From NCBI RefSeq assembly GCF_003226255.1, contig NZ_QJST01000001.1, forward strand, positions 372,001 through 436,000: a stretch of DNA of 64,000 nt, in the 5' to 3' direction. This stretch comes from Idiomarina fontislapidosi. GTDB taxonomy: Bacteria > Pseudomonadota > Gammaproteobacteria > Enterobacterales > Alteromonadaceae. This document shows positions 8,818 through 19,514 of the stretch, piece after piece. Position 1 is the stretch's first letter; every line of letters begins with the position of its first letter. A program made the position numbers and the translations under genes. The notes under the pieces are model-generated. The model worked only from the letters and a program-made list of their open reading frames with translations, ran no database searches and was not told the DNA's origin.

Positions 8818-10416
8818 GTGTTGCGGCACTAACTTGGTGGGCTTTGCGTTCGGGTCAAGATCTGGATAATCGAGCGTGTAATGCAACCCTCGACTTTCTT
8901 TTCGCGCAAGCGCACTGTGCACAATGAGCTCGGCAACTTGCACGAGGTTACGCAATTCAAGCAAGTTATTACTCACCTTAAAGTTACTGTAGTAGTCGTG
9001 TATTTCTTGCTGCAATAGCTGAATTCGATGCAACGCACGCTCTAGACGCTTGGTTGTTCTCACGATACCTACGTAATCCCACATGAACAGACGCAACTCG
9101 TGCCAGTTATGCTGAATAACGACTTCCTCGTCTGAATCACTGACTTGGCTGTCATCCCATGCAGGAAGATGATCCACCACCGGCGTTTCGTGGCTTTGCT
9201 CTAAAATATGTTGCGCAGCAGCGCGTGCGAATACTAAACACTCAAGTAACGAGTTACTCGCCATGCGGTTGGCACCATGAAGTCCTGTGTACGCAACTTC
9301 GCCTACGGCATATAAACGCGGCAGGTCAGTTTCGGCGTTGAGGTTAGTCGTAATCCCCCCACAGGTATAATGAGCCGCGGGAACCACAGGGATGGGCTGT
9401 TTACTCATATCAATGCCCAAACTGAGGCATTTTTCAAAAATAGTCGGGAAGTGGTGGCGCAGAAACGCCTCAGTTTGATGCGAAATATCCAAATACATGC
9501 AATCCGCACCTAAACGTTTCATTTCATAGTCGATTGCCCGCGCGACGACATCGCGTGGTGCCAACTCAGCAGCTTCGTGAAAGCTGTCCATAAAACGACT
9601 GCCGTCGGGGCGACGCAAGACCGCACCTTCGCCACGTAATGCTTCAGTCAGCAAAAAGCTTTGCGCATTAGGGTGATACAGGCAGGTTGGGTGAAATTGG
9701 TTAAATTCCATATTGGTAACACTACAACCCGCACGCCAAGCCATAGCAATCCCGTCACCGCTGGCAATATCGGGGTTACTGGTGTACTGGTATACCTTAC
9801 TTGAACCGCCAGTAGCCAACACCACAAAGCGTGCGGCGGCCGTCTCGACGCGCTCGAGCTTGCGGTTCCACAAGTATGCGCCGTAGCAGCCAGGCTCGCG
9901 CTGGAGTCGACGCCCGGTAATCAGATCCACGGCATTAAAACGCTCAAGCACTTTAATATTGGGGTGCGCCAATACTTTGCTTTGTAATGTTGTTTGTACC
10001 GCTTTTCCGGTCGCATCAGCGGCGTGCAGAATACGTCGATGGCTGTGACCACCTTCCTGATTCAGGTGATAGGTAGGAGAATCTGCTTTTGATTCAACCT
10101 GATCGAAGCCTACGCCTTCATCAATCAACCATTGCAATGCTTCGCGTGCATTGCGTGTGGTAAACTCAACTGTCTCGCGCTCACACAAACCAGCGCCAGC
10201 AATGAGGGTATCTTCGACGTGGCTTTCAATACTGTCCGATTCGTCGAATACGGCCGCGATTCCACCTTGTGCATAATAGGTGGAGCCTTCGGTCAGTGGT
10301 CCTTTGCTAACAATAATCACTGAATGGTGGTCTGCTAGCTGCAGGGCGGTCGTCAGACCCGCTGCACCCGAACCAATGACAAGAACATCTGATTGATAAT
10401 TTGCTGCAGGTTCCAT
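8812..10416 (-). CDS. nadB: L-aspartate oxidase
   Basis: FAD enzyme that oxidises L-aspartate to iminoaspartate, the first step of NAD synthesis, feeding NadA. Starting at the ATG at 10416 gives 534 residues (E. coli 540). The dinucleotide-binding motif GSGAAG is at 15-20. The succinate-dehydrogenase-family motifs are present: [19 protein letters not shown] and [15 protein letters not shown]. The upstream in-frame ATG at 10485 would add 23 residues that look non-coding. The gene is divergent from rpoE, the arrangement also seen in E. coli. Confidence 0.95.
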   Translation of the reverse strand: MEPAANYQSDVLVIGSGAAGLTTALQLADHHSVIIVSKGPLTEGSTYYAQGGIAAVFDESDSIESHVEDTLIAGAGLCERETVEFTTRNAREALQWLIDEGVGFDQVESKADSPTYHLNQEGGHSHRRILHAADATGKAVQTTLQSKVLAHPNIKVLERFNAVDLITGRRLQREPGCYGAYLWNRKLERVETAAARFVVLATGGSSKVYQYTSNPDIASGDGIAMAWRAGCSVTNMEFNQFHPTCLYHPNAQSFLLTEALRGEGAVLRRPDGSRFMDSFHEAAELAPRDVVARAIDYEMKRLGADCMYLDISHQTEAFLRHHFPTIFEKCLSLGIDMSKQPIPVVPAAHYTCGGITTNLNAETDLPRLYAVGEVAYTGLHGANRMASNSLLECLVFARAAAQHILEQSHETPVVDHLPAWDDSQVSDSDEEVVIQHNWHELRLFMWDYVGIVRTTKRLERALHRIQLLQQEIHDYYSNFKVSNNLLELRNLVQVAELIVHSALARKESRGLHYTLDYPDLDPNAKPTKLVPQHL

Positions 10417-10468
10417 AAAGTACTCATTAAGGATTTTGCTCGATTTTACGCAAACTGAAAATTTTTGC

Positions 10469-10495
10469 GAACTTTTTACGAGCACGGCGGTCAGA
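10469..10495 (+). promoter_or_regulatory. Likely sigma-E promoter of rpoE (autoregulation)
   Basis: GAACTT at 10469-10474 and TCAGA at 10491-10495 are separated by 16 bases. This resembles the sigma-E consensus (GGAACTT, 15-16 bases, TCAAA/TCTGA). It lies about 60 bases before the rpoE start codon, as expected for an autoregulated rpoE promoter. Transcript mapping would settle it. Confidence 0.65.
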
Positions 10496-10555
10496 ACTTA
10501 CGAATACATGAGCCGCCAGTGCTATGTAGTGATTAGCAAGGGAGAAAAGGCTCGG

Positions 10556-11134
10556 ATGAGCGAACAAATGACGGACCAACAGCTGGTCGAACGTGTACAA
10601 AAAGGTGATAACCGCGCATTCGACTTATTGGTGAAAAAATACCAACACAAAGTCATGAGCTTGATCTCCCGTTATGTGAAACAACAAGGTGATGTGGCAG
10701 ACGTGGCGCAAGAGGCGTTTATAAAAGCTTACCGCGCGTTACCCAATTTTAGAGGCGAAAGTGCATTCTATACTTGGTTATATCGTATAGCCGTTAACAC
10801 TGCGAAAAATCATCTAGTTTCACAAGGACGCAAGCCACCTGCATCAGATGTTGATGCAGAGGATGCAGAATATTATGAGGGTAGCGGCGCACTAAAGGAT
10901 GCGGGGAGTCCCGAGCATCAGCTGTTAACGGATGAAATTCAAACGGTGGTGTTGCGCGCTATTGATGAATTACCAGAAGACCTTAAACGAGCAATCACAT
11001 TGCGTGAAATAGAAGGTTTAGGGTACGAGGAAATCGCTGTCGAAATGGATTGCCCAATTGGTACGGTAAGATCCCGTATATTCAGGGCGAGAGAGGCTAT
11101 CGACAGCCAATTAAAGCCGTTGCTAGAACGGTAA
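10556..11134 (+). CDS. rpoE: RNA polymerase sigma factor RpoE (sigma-E)
   Basis: Extracytoplasmic-function sigma factor that runs the outer-membrane-protein stress response. The ATG at 10556 follows AAGGGAGAAAAGG and gives 192 residues (E. coli 191). Region 2 spans about residues 20-90 (DVAQEAFIKAYRALPNFRGES) and region 4 about 130-185 (LREIEGLGYEEIA, PIGTVRSRIFRAREAI). It leads rpoE-rseA-rseB-rseC. An upstream in-frame ATG at 10436 would cover the promoter and is rejected. Confidence 0.97.
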   Translation: MSEQMTDQQLVERVQKGDNRAFDLLVKKYQHKVMSLISRYVKQQGDVADVAQEAFIKAYRALPNFRGESAFYTWLYRIAVNTAKNHLVSQGRKPPASDVDAEDAEYYEGSGALKDAGSPEHQLLTDEIQTVVLRAIDELPEDLKRAITLREIEGLGYEEIAVEMDCPIGTVRSRIFRAREAIDSQLKPLLER

Positions 11135-11151
11135 TTAATAGAGGAATCTTT

Positions 11152-11835
11152 ATGTCTAAAGCCCATTTATCCAACGACACGTTAGAGTCAGCAGACGACC
11201 GCCAAGAATATTGGTCGGCGTTGTTTGATAGTGAACAAGATGCTATCGAACAGGCGGACTTAGACGCGCAGTTGGAAGATGCAGAGCAAAGCGAACGGTG
11301 GTATCGGTACGGTGTCATTAGAAGCGCCATGAAAGGCGAGCTTAATCACAACGGTCCGTTAGATATTAGCGCTGCTGTCGCTGCTGAAATCGATGCAATG
11401 CCTGCTGCAAGTAATGAGGTTAAGTCAGACAATCTCGTGCAAGCGCATACGTCTTCACGTTCTGCCGCGGCGCGCAAAGCCGCGATGCGTTGGTTTAATC
11501 CAGTTGCAAAAGTAGCTGTTGCAGCAGGAGTGGCGGCGGTTGCGCTGGTGACAGTGCAGACCTATCAGACCCCCGGGGATGCATCAGGTGTTGATCAACC
11601 GTCCATTCTGACAAATCCTTTAGGTGCGCGTGAACCCGTGAGCTTTAGTCCAAATTCGACACCTGCGACTGCAACGCATCAAGCCGTTGAGCAGTCAATG
11701 CGACGCCAAGCACAATCGTATATGATTGATCATCAACAACAAATTATGATGTTGGGCGGTGAAGCGGTGAACGACGAAAATGATACTGAAGATGCTGAAA
11801 AAGTCAGTCAACAGGACCCACAATCGCCGCAGTAA
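11152..11835 (+). CDS. rseA: Anti-sigma-E factor RseA
   Basis: Inner-membrane protein that holds sigma-E inactive until cut by DegS and RseP. The ATG at 11152 follows GAGGA and gives 227 residues. The cytoplasmic sigma-binding part is about residues 1-110 (ADDRQEYWSALFDSEQD), the single membrane span about 118-137 (VAKVAVAAGVAAVALVTV), and the rest is periplasmic and Gln-rich at the end. The start is 17 bases after the rpoE stop. Confidence 0.92.
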   Translation: MSKAHLSNDTLESADDRQEYWSALFDSEQDAIEQADLDAQLEDAEQSERWYRYGVIRSAMKGELNHNGPLDISAAVAAEIDAMPAASNEVKSDNLVQAHTSSRSAAARKAAMRWFNPVAKVAVAAGVAAVALVTVQTYQTPGDASGVDQPSILTNPLGAREPVSFSPNSTPATATHQAVEQSMRRQAQSYMIDHQQQIMMLGGEAVNDENDTEDAEKVSQQDPQSPQ

Positions 11836-11848
11836 TTAAGGAATGGCT

Positions 11849-12814
11849 ATGAAATTGGGTGTTTGGCTTATATCACTTACGCTGGCGTTGCTCTCGGCTT
11901 CGCCAGCGTTTGCACAACAAGAGCCGGAAAAGATATCGCACAGTGATGGTGTGCGTTGGTATAACTTTATGTCGGACGCGCTGAACGGGCGTAATTTCGA
12001 GGCATCGTTAGTCTACGTGGTGGGCGAACGTATTGAACCCTATCATTGGTTGCACGCCGTTGAACCTGATGGCGAACAACTCGAGTTAATTGTACAAATG
12101 AACGGCTCCGGATTTCGAGCCTTGAGGATCGGTGACCGTGTGTCACACTTTCATCCCGCAGCCCGCGATTATTCTCTCCGCGCAAGCTCAATCAATCATC
12201 TTATTCCGCCCGCGTTTAGCCAGAGCTTTGAGCAAATTCAAAGTTACTACCGTGTAGTGGCGGTCGGTGGTGCGCGAGTTTTGGACAGAAAAGCGCAGCA
12301 TATTCGTCTCATCAGTAAACATGACAATCGGTTTGGCTTCTCCGTGTGGGTTGATCGTGATTCGGGCATGCCACTAAAGATGATGATGATGAATGAAGAA
12401 GGTGTCCCTATTGAACAAGTGCAGGTCACCAGTTTGGCGCTACGTCAAGATCCAAGCCCGCTGTTAGAAGAGCTTAAACGACTCTCTATGCCGCCGTTAA
12501 TTCAACTTTCAACCCGCAGCCATCAAATGCAGACTGACATGCAACCGACATGGCAGCCCGAGGGGTTTCGGCTGGTTGACAAAAAACATCATCAGCTAGC
12601 GGTCGATAACACCCCAGTCGACCATTACTTGTTTACCGACGGTTTGACTGAATACTCAGTTTATATTGCGCCCCGTGGCTTAGAGCAAACAACGGCAATG
12701 AGTGTCGTGGGCAGCCAAAATTTGTATACTGAACCACGCAATGATGTGATAATTACGGTTGTGGGGCAGATACCCATACAAACGGCAAAACGCATTGTGG
12801 CAGAGGTACAGTGA
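11849..12814 (+). CDS. rseB: Sigma-E regulatory protein RseB (MucB type)
   Basis: Periplasmic protein that binds RseA and shields it from DegS, and is released by mislocalised lipopolysaccharide. The signal peptide ends in ASPAFA before QQEPEK. The lipoprotein-like large domain spans about residues 28-215 (LNGRNFEASLVYV, LPLKMMM-like strand) and the small domain about 230-320. The ATG at 11849 is chosen over the one at 11843, because AAGGA at 11838-11842 abuts the latter and sits 6 bases before the former. Confidence 0.92.
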   Translation: MKLGVWLISLTLALLSASPAFAQQEPEKISHSDGVRWYNFMSDALNGRNFEASLVYVVGERIEPYHWLHAVEPDGEQLELIVQMNGSGFRALRIGDRVSHFHPAARDYSLRASSINHLIPPAFSQSFEQIQSYYRVVAVGGARVLDRKAQHIRLISKHDNRFGFSVWVDRDSGMPLKMMMMNEEGVPIEQVQVTSLALRQDPSPLLEELKRLSMPPLIQLSTRSHQMQTDMQPTWQPEGFRLVDKKHHQLAVDNTPVDHYLFTDGLTEYSVYIAPRGLEQTTAMSVVGSQNLYTEPRNDVIITVVGQIPIQTAKRIVAEVQ

Positions 12815-12817
12815 ATC

Positions 12818-13258
12818 ATGAAAGAACTTGCACAAGTGGTGGCGGTCGATGGTCAGCGTGTGACTGTCTCGACGCAACTGAAAAGTGCGTGCTCTGGCTG
12901 TGAGCAGAACACCACCTGTGGCGCAGGTATTTTAAGCAAGGTGTTCTCTGATAGGCATTCAACCTTTGTAGTTAAAACCGAGTCACCTGTCGCCGTGGGT
13001 GAGTATGTTGAGTTATCGATTCCAGAACAGCAAGTGACACGTTTCGCGTTGTTACTTTATGGCTTGCCCGTGGTAACACTATTGCTGTTTGCAAGTGTGC
13101 TTACCTCACTCACTGCAATGACCGAGGGCTATATCATTCTACTCTCATTTTCTGGCTTTGCAGTCAGTTTTGTGGCTCTGCGTTTGTGGTTCCGCCTCCG
13201 AGATGTGCGCGTAAATCAGTTGCTCGTTGTGAGCACGCCCGCGCACCCCAGCCCGTGA
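12818..13258 (+). CDS. rseC: RseC/MucC family protein
   Basis: Small inner-membrane protein of the sigma-E operon that also supports SoxR reduction in E. coli. It has 146 residues, a Cys cluster at C25, C28 and C34 (CSGCEQNTTC) typical of the family, and two membrane spans at about residues 70-90 and 97-117. The start codon is 3 bases after the rseB stop. The fourth operon position and the Cys motif make the call firm. Confidence 0.9.
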   Translation: MKELAQVVAVDGQRVTVSTQLKSACSGCEQNTTCGAGILSKVFSDRHSTFVVKTESPVAVGEYVELSIPEQQVTRFALLLYGLPVVTLLLFASVLTSLTAMTEGYIILLSFSGFAVSFVALRLWFRLRDVRVNQLLVVSTPAHPSP

Positions 13259-13365
13259 AAACCGATAAATATCTTTAGTCTTGCCGCTAACATCGGTATG
13301 ATCAGGCCAGTTTTGAATTTGCTTCGAGCCAAAGTTGCTCGCTGATTTTTTGTAGAGGTGTATCA

Positions 13366-15177
13366 ATGCCGGATAAGGCGTTTAAGCAAAGTAATATCAG
13401 AAACTTTTCTATTATTGCGCACATTGACCATGGTAAGTCGACGTTATCAGACCGACTCATACAACATTGTGGCGGCTTGACCGATCGCGAAATGGCCGAG
13501 CAGGTGCTTGACTCCATGGATCTTGAGCGCGAGCGTGGTATTACGATTAAAGCGCAAAGTGTTACCTTGCACTACACTGCAAAAGACGGTGAAACCTACC
13601 AGTTGAACTTCATCGATACGCCAGGACACGTCGACTTCTCTTATGAAGTATCGCGTTCGCTGGCAGGCTGTGAAGGTGCGTTATTGGTGGTTGATGCGGC
13701 GCAAGGCGTAGAGGCACAGACGCTCGCTAACTGTTACACAGCGATCGATATGGATCTCGAAGTCGTTCCGGTTCTGAATAAAATTGATTTGCCACAAGCC
13801 GATGCCATGGGCGTTGCGCAGGAAATAGAAGATATCGTAGGTATCGAAGCGGTCGATGCGGTGCAATGTTCAGCAAAAACCGGTATCGGTATTGAAGAAG
13901 TACTTGAGCGTATTGTTAAACAAATTCCGCCGCCCAAGGGTAATGAAGACGACGCGTTACAGGCGCTGATTATCGACTCCTGGTTTGATAACTATCAAGG
14001 CGTTGTGTCATTGGTGCGTGTTAAAAACGGGACATTGCGCGCAGGCGATAAAATGACTGTGATGTCGACGGGGCAGTCACATCAAATTGATAAAGTCGGA
14101 TTTTTTAATCCTAAGCCTCATGAAACGGGGGTGTTACATACCGGTGAAGTGGGTTTTGTTATTGCCGGCATTAAAGATATTTTGGGTGCGCCGGTCGGTG
14201 ATACATTGACCAACACGCGTAACCCTGCAAAAGCACCAGTACCTGGTTTTAAGAAAGTAAAACCACAGGTATACGCGGGGATGTTTCCGATCAGTTCTGA
14301 TGATTACGAGGCGTTTCGTGATGCCCTCGGTAAATTATCGCTAAACGACGCATCCTTGTTTTATGAGCCAGAGAACTCGGCTGCACTGGGCTTTGGTTTC
14401 CGTTGTGGTTTCTTAGGCATGCTACACATGGAAATCATTCAAGAGCGTCTTGAGCGCGAATATGACATTGATTTGATTACCACGGCGCCGACTGTAGTTT
14501 ATGAAGTAGAAACCAAATCAGGCGATATCGTTAAAGTTGATAACCCGGTTAACTTGCCACCGGTAAACGATATCGAAACCATATTTGAGCCGATTGTTGA
14601 AGCCAACATTCTTGTGCCGCAAGAGTTTGTCGGTAACGTTATCACCCTGTGTGTCGAGAAACGTGGTATGCAAACCGCGATGAACTACCACGGCAAGCAA
14701 GTGGCTGTCACCTATGAAATGCCGATGGCCGAAGTGGTGATGGATTTCTTTGACCGACTCAAGTCTACCAGCCGCGGATATGCGTCACTGGACTATCATT
14801 TTAAGAAGTTCCAAGCCGCTGACATGGTGCGCGTTGATATCCTAATCAACGGCGATCGTGTTGATGCCTTAGCCTTGATTGTGCACCGTGAACATGCTGA
14901 GTCTCGAGGTCGCATGCTGGTGGATAAGATGCGTGAGCTGATCCCGCGGCAACAGTTTGATATCGCAATTCAGGCGACGATTGGTACGCATGTTATCGCT
15001 CGCTCGACCGTTAAGCAGTTGCGTAAGAACGTAACGGCCAAATGTTACGGCGGTGATATTAGTCGGAAGAAGAAACTACTGCAGAAGCAGAAAGAAGGTA
15101 AAAAGCGCATGAAGAACCTCGGTAACGTCGAAGTGCCGCAGGAAGCGTTTTTAGCAGTGTTAAAAGTAGGCAAATAG
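13366..15177 (+). CDS. lepA: Elongation factor 4 (LepA), ribosomal GTPase
   Basis: Translational GTPase related to EF-G that affects initiation and ribosome assembly or back-translocation. It has 603 residues (E. coli 599). G-motifs visible are AHIDHGKST (G1), RGITIKAQ (switch), DTPGHVDF (G3) and NKIDLPQA (G4). The C-terminal basic stretch around [20 protein letters not shown] is the LepA-specific domain. GAGG precedes the ATG. It is followed 33 bases later by lepB. Confidence 0.97.
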   Translation: MPDKAFKQSNIRNFSIIAHIDHGKSTLSDRLIQHCGGLTDREMAEQVLDSMDLERERGITIKAQSVTLHYTAKDGETYQLNFIDTPGHVDFSYEVSRSLAGCEGALLVVDAAQGVEAQTLANCYTAIDMDLEVVPVLNKIDLPQADAMGVAQEIEDIVGIEAVDAVQCSAKTGIGIEEVLERIVKQIPPPKGNEDDALQALIIDSWFDNYQGVVSLVRVKNGTLRAGDKMTVMSTGQSHQIDKVGFFNPKPHETGVLHTGEVGFVIAGIKDILGAPVGDTLTNTRNPAKAPVPGFKKVKPQVYAGMFPISSDDYEAFRDALGKLSLNDASLFYEPENSAALGFGFRCGFLGMLHMEIIQERLEREYDIDLITTAPTVVYEVETKSGDIVKVDNPVNLPPVNDIETIFEPIVEANILVPQEFVGNVITLCVEKRGMQTAMNYHGKQVAVTYEMPMAEVVMDFFDRLKSTSRGYASLDYHFKKFQAADMVRVDILINGDRVDALALIVHREHAESRGRMLVDKMRELIPRQQFDIAIQATIGTHVIARSTVKQLRKNVTAKCYGGDISRKKKLLQKQKEGKKRMKNLGNVEVPQEAFLAVLKVGK

Positions 15178-15210
15178 CGCTAAAAAGAGAACAATAAGGG
15201 AAACAGGCTG

Positions 15211-16068
15211 ATGGCCAACTATTTTTCGATTATCTTAACGGTTGTAACGTTAATTGCTGGCGCATTGTGGTTATTTGATGCGCTCGTTTTAAAGAAGAAG
15301 CGAGCGGCAGGTGAGCCGCAAAATTCGATAACCGAGTTTGGCCAATCGGTCTTTCCCGTCCTTGCCATTATCCTTGTGGTTCGTACGTTTTTGTACGAAC
15401 CTTTTCAAATTCCCTCAGGTTCAATGATGCCGACCTTGTTAAAAGGCGACTTCATTCTGGTTGAGAAATACGCATATGGTCTGCATGACCCCGTTTTTCA
15501 AAAAGAAATCGTCGAAACCGGAAAGCCTGAACGGGGTGACATTGCGGTCTTTAAATATCCGCTCGAGCCGAGTATTGACTATATTAAACGTGTGATTGGT
15601 CTGCCCGGTGACCGGATTATTTACCGCGATAAAAGTTTATATATTGAACCGAAGTGCAAAGCAGGCGAAAACTGCAACGCCATTCGAGTTGAAAATGTTA
15701 TGGTTGATAACGCGCCTGTGTACTATTCTGGAGGTAGCGCGTTAACAACATATGAGGCAGATTTAGGGTCGGTCAAGCACCGTATCTTGTTGGATTCAAG
15801 AGTGAGTCCACGAGTGCCTTATTACTTTAAACAAGCAGGTACGCAGCCAACGGAGTTCGTAGTGCCAGAAGGGCATTACTTTGCCATGGGTGACAACCGA
15901 GACAACTCTGAGGACAGTCGCTATTGGGGCTTCGTTCCCGAGGAAAACCTCGTTGGTAAAGCGGTATTTATGTGGATGAGCTTTGAGATGGATCGCAGTA
16001 GCGAGAGTATTTTGCCGCAATGGGTGCCTACGGGAATAAGATTTGAGCGTTTAGGGAGTATTGAGTGA
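15211..16068 (+). CDS. lepB: Signal peptidase I
   Basis: Inner-membrane serine protease that removes signal peptides from exported proteins. It has 285 residues with membrane spans at about 5-25 and 46-62. The catalytic serine is S71 in PSGSMMPTL and the general base is K126 in [11 protein letters not shown]. The C-terminal box [12 protein letters not shown] is present. Its TGA overlaps the GTG start of rnc, which suggests coupled translation. Confidence 0.96.
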   Translation: MANYFSIILTVVTLIAGALWLFDALVLKKKRAAGEPQNSITEFGQSVFPVLAIILVVRTFLYEPFQIPSGSMMPTLLKGDFILVEKYAYGLHDPVFQKEIVETGKPERGDIAVFKYPLEPSIDYIKRVIGLPGDRIIYRDKSLYIEPKCKAGENCNAIRVENVMVDNAPVYYSGGSALTTYEADLGSVKHRILLDSRVSPRVPYYFKQAGTQPTEFVVPEGHYFAMGDNRDNSEDSRYWGFVPEENLVGKAVFMWMSFEMDRSSESILPQWVPTGIRFERLGSIE

Positions 16069-16751
16069 GTTTACCAAAACCACCGTTAACTCAGTTAGAA
16101 CAAATAATTGGCTATCGATTTGAGCGTCAAAGTTTATTAAAGCAAGCATTAACGCATCGCAGTGCGCATGCGAACCACAACGAACGTCTAGAGTTTCTTG
16201 GCGATTCGATTCTCGGCGTGGTGATCGCCGAGGCCTTATTCAGTCGTTTTCCTAAAGTTGCGGAAGGCGATCTGAGTCGTATGCGCGCCGCTATTGTATG
16301 CGGGCGATCGTTGGCGCGATTAGGCAAAAAAAAGGGCTTAGGGGATTATTTATCCCTCGGTCAGGGCGAATTAAAAAGCGGCGGTTATCGACGTGAATCG
16401 ATTTTAGCCGACGCGATGGAAGCGATTATCGGGGCGATATTTCTTGATAGCGACATGGACACGGTTAAGCAAGTCGTACTGGGATGGTTTGAAGAGCAAT
16501 TAGAGACCATTAAGCCCGGTGCCAGCCAAAAAGATCCAAAAACACGCTTACAAGAATGGTTACAAGCACGCCAGCAACCGTTGCCAGAATATGATGTGAT
16601 GGCGACGCAGGGTCAAGCACACAACCAACAGTTTACCGTTACCTGCACCATCGAAGGACTCCCAGAACCGCTATTAGGCACGGGAACCAGCCGTAGAAAG
16701 GCTGAGCAAGCAGCGGCAACGTCCGCATTAGAACAGTTACAGGTATCTTGA
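16065..16751 (+). CDS. rnc: Ribonuclease III
   Basis: Double-strand-specific endoribonuclease for rRNA and mRNA processing. It has 228 residues with a catalytic RNase III domain (ERLEFLGDS at 40-48, plus [14 protein letters not shown] near 120) and a C-terminal double-stranded-RNA-binding domain from about residue 155. The GTG start overlaps the lepB stop, and TTAGGGAG lies upstream. The gene ends in TGATG, overlapping the ATG of era. Confidence 0.97.
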   Translation: MSLPKPPLTQLEQIIGYRFERQSLLKQALTHRSAHANHNERLEFLGDSILGVVIAEALFSRFPKVAEGDLSRMRAAIVCGRSLARLGKKKGLGDYLSLGQGELKSGGYRRESILADAMEAIIGAIFLDSDMDTVKQVVLGWFEEQLETIKPGASQKDPKTRLQEWLQARQQPLPEYDVMATQGQAHNQQFTVTCTIEGLPEPLLGTGTSRRKAEQAAATSALEQLQVS

Positions 16752-17698
16752 TGAATCTAGATGATATGCTCAATAACGCCTTAGGTGGCGCTGGGCAAAT
16801 TGATGAGAATAAGCAGTGCGGCTTTGTCGCAATTGTTGGTCGACCCAATGTCGGTAAATCGACCATGCTGAACCGTATACTGGGCCAAAAGGTCAGTATT
16901 ACGTCGAACAAGCCACAGACAACGCGACACCGTATTTTAGGTGTTGATACCGAGGGTGATTATCAAACCGTTTACGTTGATACGCCAGGCATGCATCTTG
17001 AAGAACCTCGGGCGATTAACCGTGTCATGAATCAAACCGCATCATCGGCGCTCAAAGACGTCGACTTGATTTTGTTTGTCGTCGAGAACACACGCTGGAA
17101 CGATGATGATGTCATGGTGTTGGAAAAGCTGAAAAACACTCAGACGCCGATTGTCCTTGTGGTGAATAAAGTTGATCAAATAAAAGACAAAAATAAGTTG
17201 TTGCCACACCTACAATGGTTAAGCCAACAACTCAGCGTAAAAGAAATTATTCCTGTCTCGGCAAAAACCGGCGACAACTTAGAGCCTTTGCGCGATATCG
17301 TTAAAGGCTTTTTGCAAAGTGGCTATCACTTTTATCCAGCCGATTATGTAACCGATCGCTCGGTACGCTTTATGACAGCCGAGATTATCCGCGAGAAGTT
17401 GATGCGCTTTACCGGCGAAGAGCTACCCTACGAAACGACGGTTGAGATTGAACAGTTTGGTCAATCTGAACGTGGCACGCATCATATCCACGCATTGATC
17501 TTAGTCGAACGCGAAGCTCAAAAGCGGATGGTGATTGGTGAGAAGGGTCAAAAGCTGAAGACCATCGGTACCGAGGCTCGTAAAGACCTTGAACGTCTGC
17601 TTAACAATAAAGTGTTATTAAAGCTTTGGGTTAAAGTAAAGTCGGGCTGGTCAGATGACGAACGTGCGCTGAAGAGCCTAGGCTACCGAGAGGACTAG
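16751..17698 (+). CDS. era: GTPase Era
   Basis: Essential GTPase that binds the 3' end of 16S rRNA in 30S maturation. It has 315 residues. The Walker A motif GRPNVGKS is at 30-37, then DTPGMH (G3) and NKVD (G4). The C-terminal KH domain contains [11 protein letters not shown]. The ATG at 16751 shares one base with the rnc stop; a TTG at 16748 is a possible alternative. About 12 residues before the G domain are longer than in E. coli Era. Confidence 0.96.
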   Translation: MNLDDMLNNALGGAGQIDENKQCGFVAIVGRPNVGKSTMLNRILGQKVSITSNKPQTTRHRILGVDTEGDYQTVYVDTPGMHLEEPRAINRVMNQTASSALKDVDLILFVVENTRWNDDDVMVLEKLKNTQTPIVLVVNKVDQIKDKNKLLPHLQWLSQQLSVKEIIPVSAKTGDNLEPLRDIVKGFLQSGYHFYPADYVTDRSVRFMTAEIIREKLMRFTGEELPYETTVEIEQFGQSERGTHHIHALILVEREAQKRMVIGEKGQKLKTIGTEARKDLERLLNNKVLLKLWVKVKSGWSDDERALKSLGYRED

Positions 17699-17704
17699 CG
17701 AGCG

Positions 17705-18391
17705 ATGCAACCAGCGTTTGTATTACATCGCTGGGATTACCAAGAGACCAGCCTCATTATTGACTGCTTTAGTCAGGAGGAGGGTCGCGTTCGCTTGCTA
17801 GCGAAGGGCGCTAAACGCAAGAACTCCAGTTGGAAAGGCGTTTTGCAACCTTTTATCCCGCTTAACGTGCAATGGGGCGGTCGTGGCGAGCTCAAGACCT
17901 TGACTCACGCCGACGCCTTGTCTCAAAGCTACGATCTGCGCAGTGATTTTCTTTACAGTGGTTTTTACATCAACGAGCTATTACAGCGCGTGCTACCACA
18001 ACAGGTTGCTGTGCCAGGGCTGTTTGAATGTTACCCCCTCATTTTGCAGCGCCTTGCCGATAAATACCCTATTGAATCCACCTTGCGCTGGTTTGAATGG
18101 CAGTTGCTTGATGAACTGGGGAGTGTGTTTGAGTGGCCGCAAGTCGAACACAAACAGGTGCTACCCGACACTTTATTTTTTCGTGGTGGTAGTGGGTTTA
18201 GTGCCGACTATATTGATAGCGATTGCGTCACCATACGGCGCGATGAAGCCATTGAGCTTGGGCAATTAGACTGGCTCAATGATCCACTTTCAGACCAGCA
18301 ACGATACAATCTTAAACGCATTATGCGTCACGCGTTAGCACCTTTTATTGGTGACAAGCCGCTGCGCGCACGCGCGTTATTTAAACGTTAG
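17705..18391 (+). CDS. recO: DNA repair protein RecO
   Basis: RecO helps load RecA on SSB-coated single strands with RecR. It has 228 residues. The N-terminal OB fold covers about residues 1-80 ([27 protein letters not shown]) and an alpha-helical C-terminal domain follows. The start lies 6 bases after era. The order era-recO-pdxJ-acpS matches E. coli. Confidence 0.94.
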   Translation: MQPAFVLHRWDYQETSLIIDCFSQEEGRVRLLAKGAKRKNSSWKGVLQPFIPLNVQWGGRGELKTLTHADALSQSYDLRSDFLYSGFYINELLQRVLPQQVAVPGLFECYPLILQRLADKYPIESTLRWFEWQLLDELGSVFEWPQVEHKQVLPDTLFFRGGSGFSADYIDSDCVTIRRDEAIELGQLDWLNDPLSDQQRYNLKRIMRHALAPFIGDKPLRARALFKR

Positions 18392-18399
18392 GAGTCACG

Positions 18400-19128
18400 A
18401 TGAAAAATATTCGTTTAGGCGTCAATATCGATCACGTCGCCACCGTGCGCAACGCGCGTGGTGTGAGTTACCCTGACCCGGTCACCGCGGCTGCGATTGC
18501 AGAGCAGGCGGGTGCTGATGGCATCACCATCCATTTGCGCGAGGACCGTCGTCACATTACCGATCGCGATGTCGCACTGTTGCGCCAAACACTCAACGTA
18601 CCGATGAACCTCGAAATGGCGTGCACTGACGAGATGATCGGGATCGCGCTGGAGACCCAACCGACATACTGTTGTCTTGTGCCAGAAAAGCGCGAAGAGC
18701 TTACCACCGAGGGGGGCTTGGATGTTGCCGGTCAACAACAACGCATTACCGCGGCTGTTGATCAGCTCGCGAATGCAGGCATTCAAGTCTCACTGTTTAT
18801 TGACCCTAATCATGCGCAAATCGATGCGGCAAAGGCAACTGGAGCGCCAATTGTTGAACTGCACACCGGTGCTTACGCGGAAGCTGAGACTGAACAGCAG
18901 CGCGATCGCGAGTTTGCGTTAATTGCACAGGCAGCCGCTTATGCCGAGAAACAGGGTTTGCAGGTCAATGTGGGGCATGGACTTCACTATCACAACACCC
19001 TTGAGATCGCACAAATTCCGCAAGTCGTTGAGTTGAATATAGGCCACTCAATTATTGCGCGTGCTGTACTCGTTGGCTTAGATCGCGCAGTACGTGACAT
19101 GAAGGCGATTTTAGAGCGCGCTCGCTAA
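18400..19128 (+). CDS. pdxJ: Pyridoxine 5'-phosphate synthase
   Basis: Condenses 1-deoxyxylulose 5-phosphate with 3-amino-2-oxopropyl phosphate to form pyridoxine phosphate. It is a 242-residue TIM barrel with the typical N-terminus [17 protein letters not shown], the catalytic-region HLREDRRHI, and GHGLHYHN near the C-terminus. GGAG precedes the ATG. Its TAA shares a base with the acpS ATG. Confidence 0.97.
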   Translation: MKNIRLGVNIDHVATVRNARGVSYPDPVTAAAIAEQAGADGITIHLREDRRHITDRDVALLRQTLNVPMNLEMACTDEMIGIALETQPTYCCLVPEKREELTTEGGLDVAGQQQRITAAVDQLANAGIQVSLFIDPNHAQIDAAKATGAPIVELHTGAYAEAETEQQRDREFALIAQAAAYAEKQGLQVNVGHGLHYHNTLEIAQIPQVVELNIGHSIIARAVLVGLDRAVRDMKAILERAR

Positions 19129-19511
19129 TGGCAATTTACGGCATAGGTACAGACATGATTGCGGTGGCACGAGTGGAAAAATCACTTGCGCGCGGCAACG
19201 GCTTGGTGAAGCGGGTGTTAACCGAGTACGAACAGGCAGTGTGGACTGAACACCGTGCTCCAGCCGATTTCTTAGCCAAACGGTTTGCTGCCAAAGAGGC
19301 CTGCGCTAAGGCGTTTGGTACCGGCATTGCGCAGGGATTATCGTTCCAACATATGGAAGTGCGTAATAATGCGTTAGGCCGTCCCGAGTGGGTGTTCTAT
19401 GAGCAAGCAAAACAATGGTGTGAGCAACAGGGTATTGCCCGTGCTCATTTAAGTATCAGTGATGATAGTGGTTTTGCTATCGCAACAGTAATTTTAGAAA
19501 CGGATAGCTAA
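19128..19511 (+). CDS. acpS: Holo-[acyl-carrier-protein] synthase
   Basis: Transfers 4'-phosphopantetheine from CoA to acyl carrier protein. It has 127 residues and carries the metal-binding motifs GIGTDMI (Asp8) and FAAKEACAKAFGTGI (with Glu). It is translationally coupled to pdxJ by a one-base overlap. Normal family length. Confidence 0.96.
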   Translation: MAIYGIGTDMIAVARVEKSLARGNGLVKRVLTEYEQAVWTEHRAPADFLAKRFAAKEACAKAFGTGIAQGLSFQHMEVRNNALGRPEWVFYEQAKQWCEQQGIARAHLSISDDSGFAIATVILETDS

Positions 19512-19514
19512 ACA

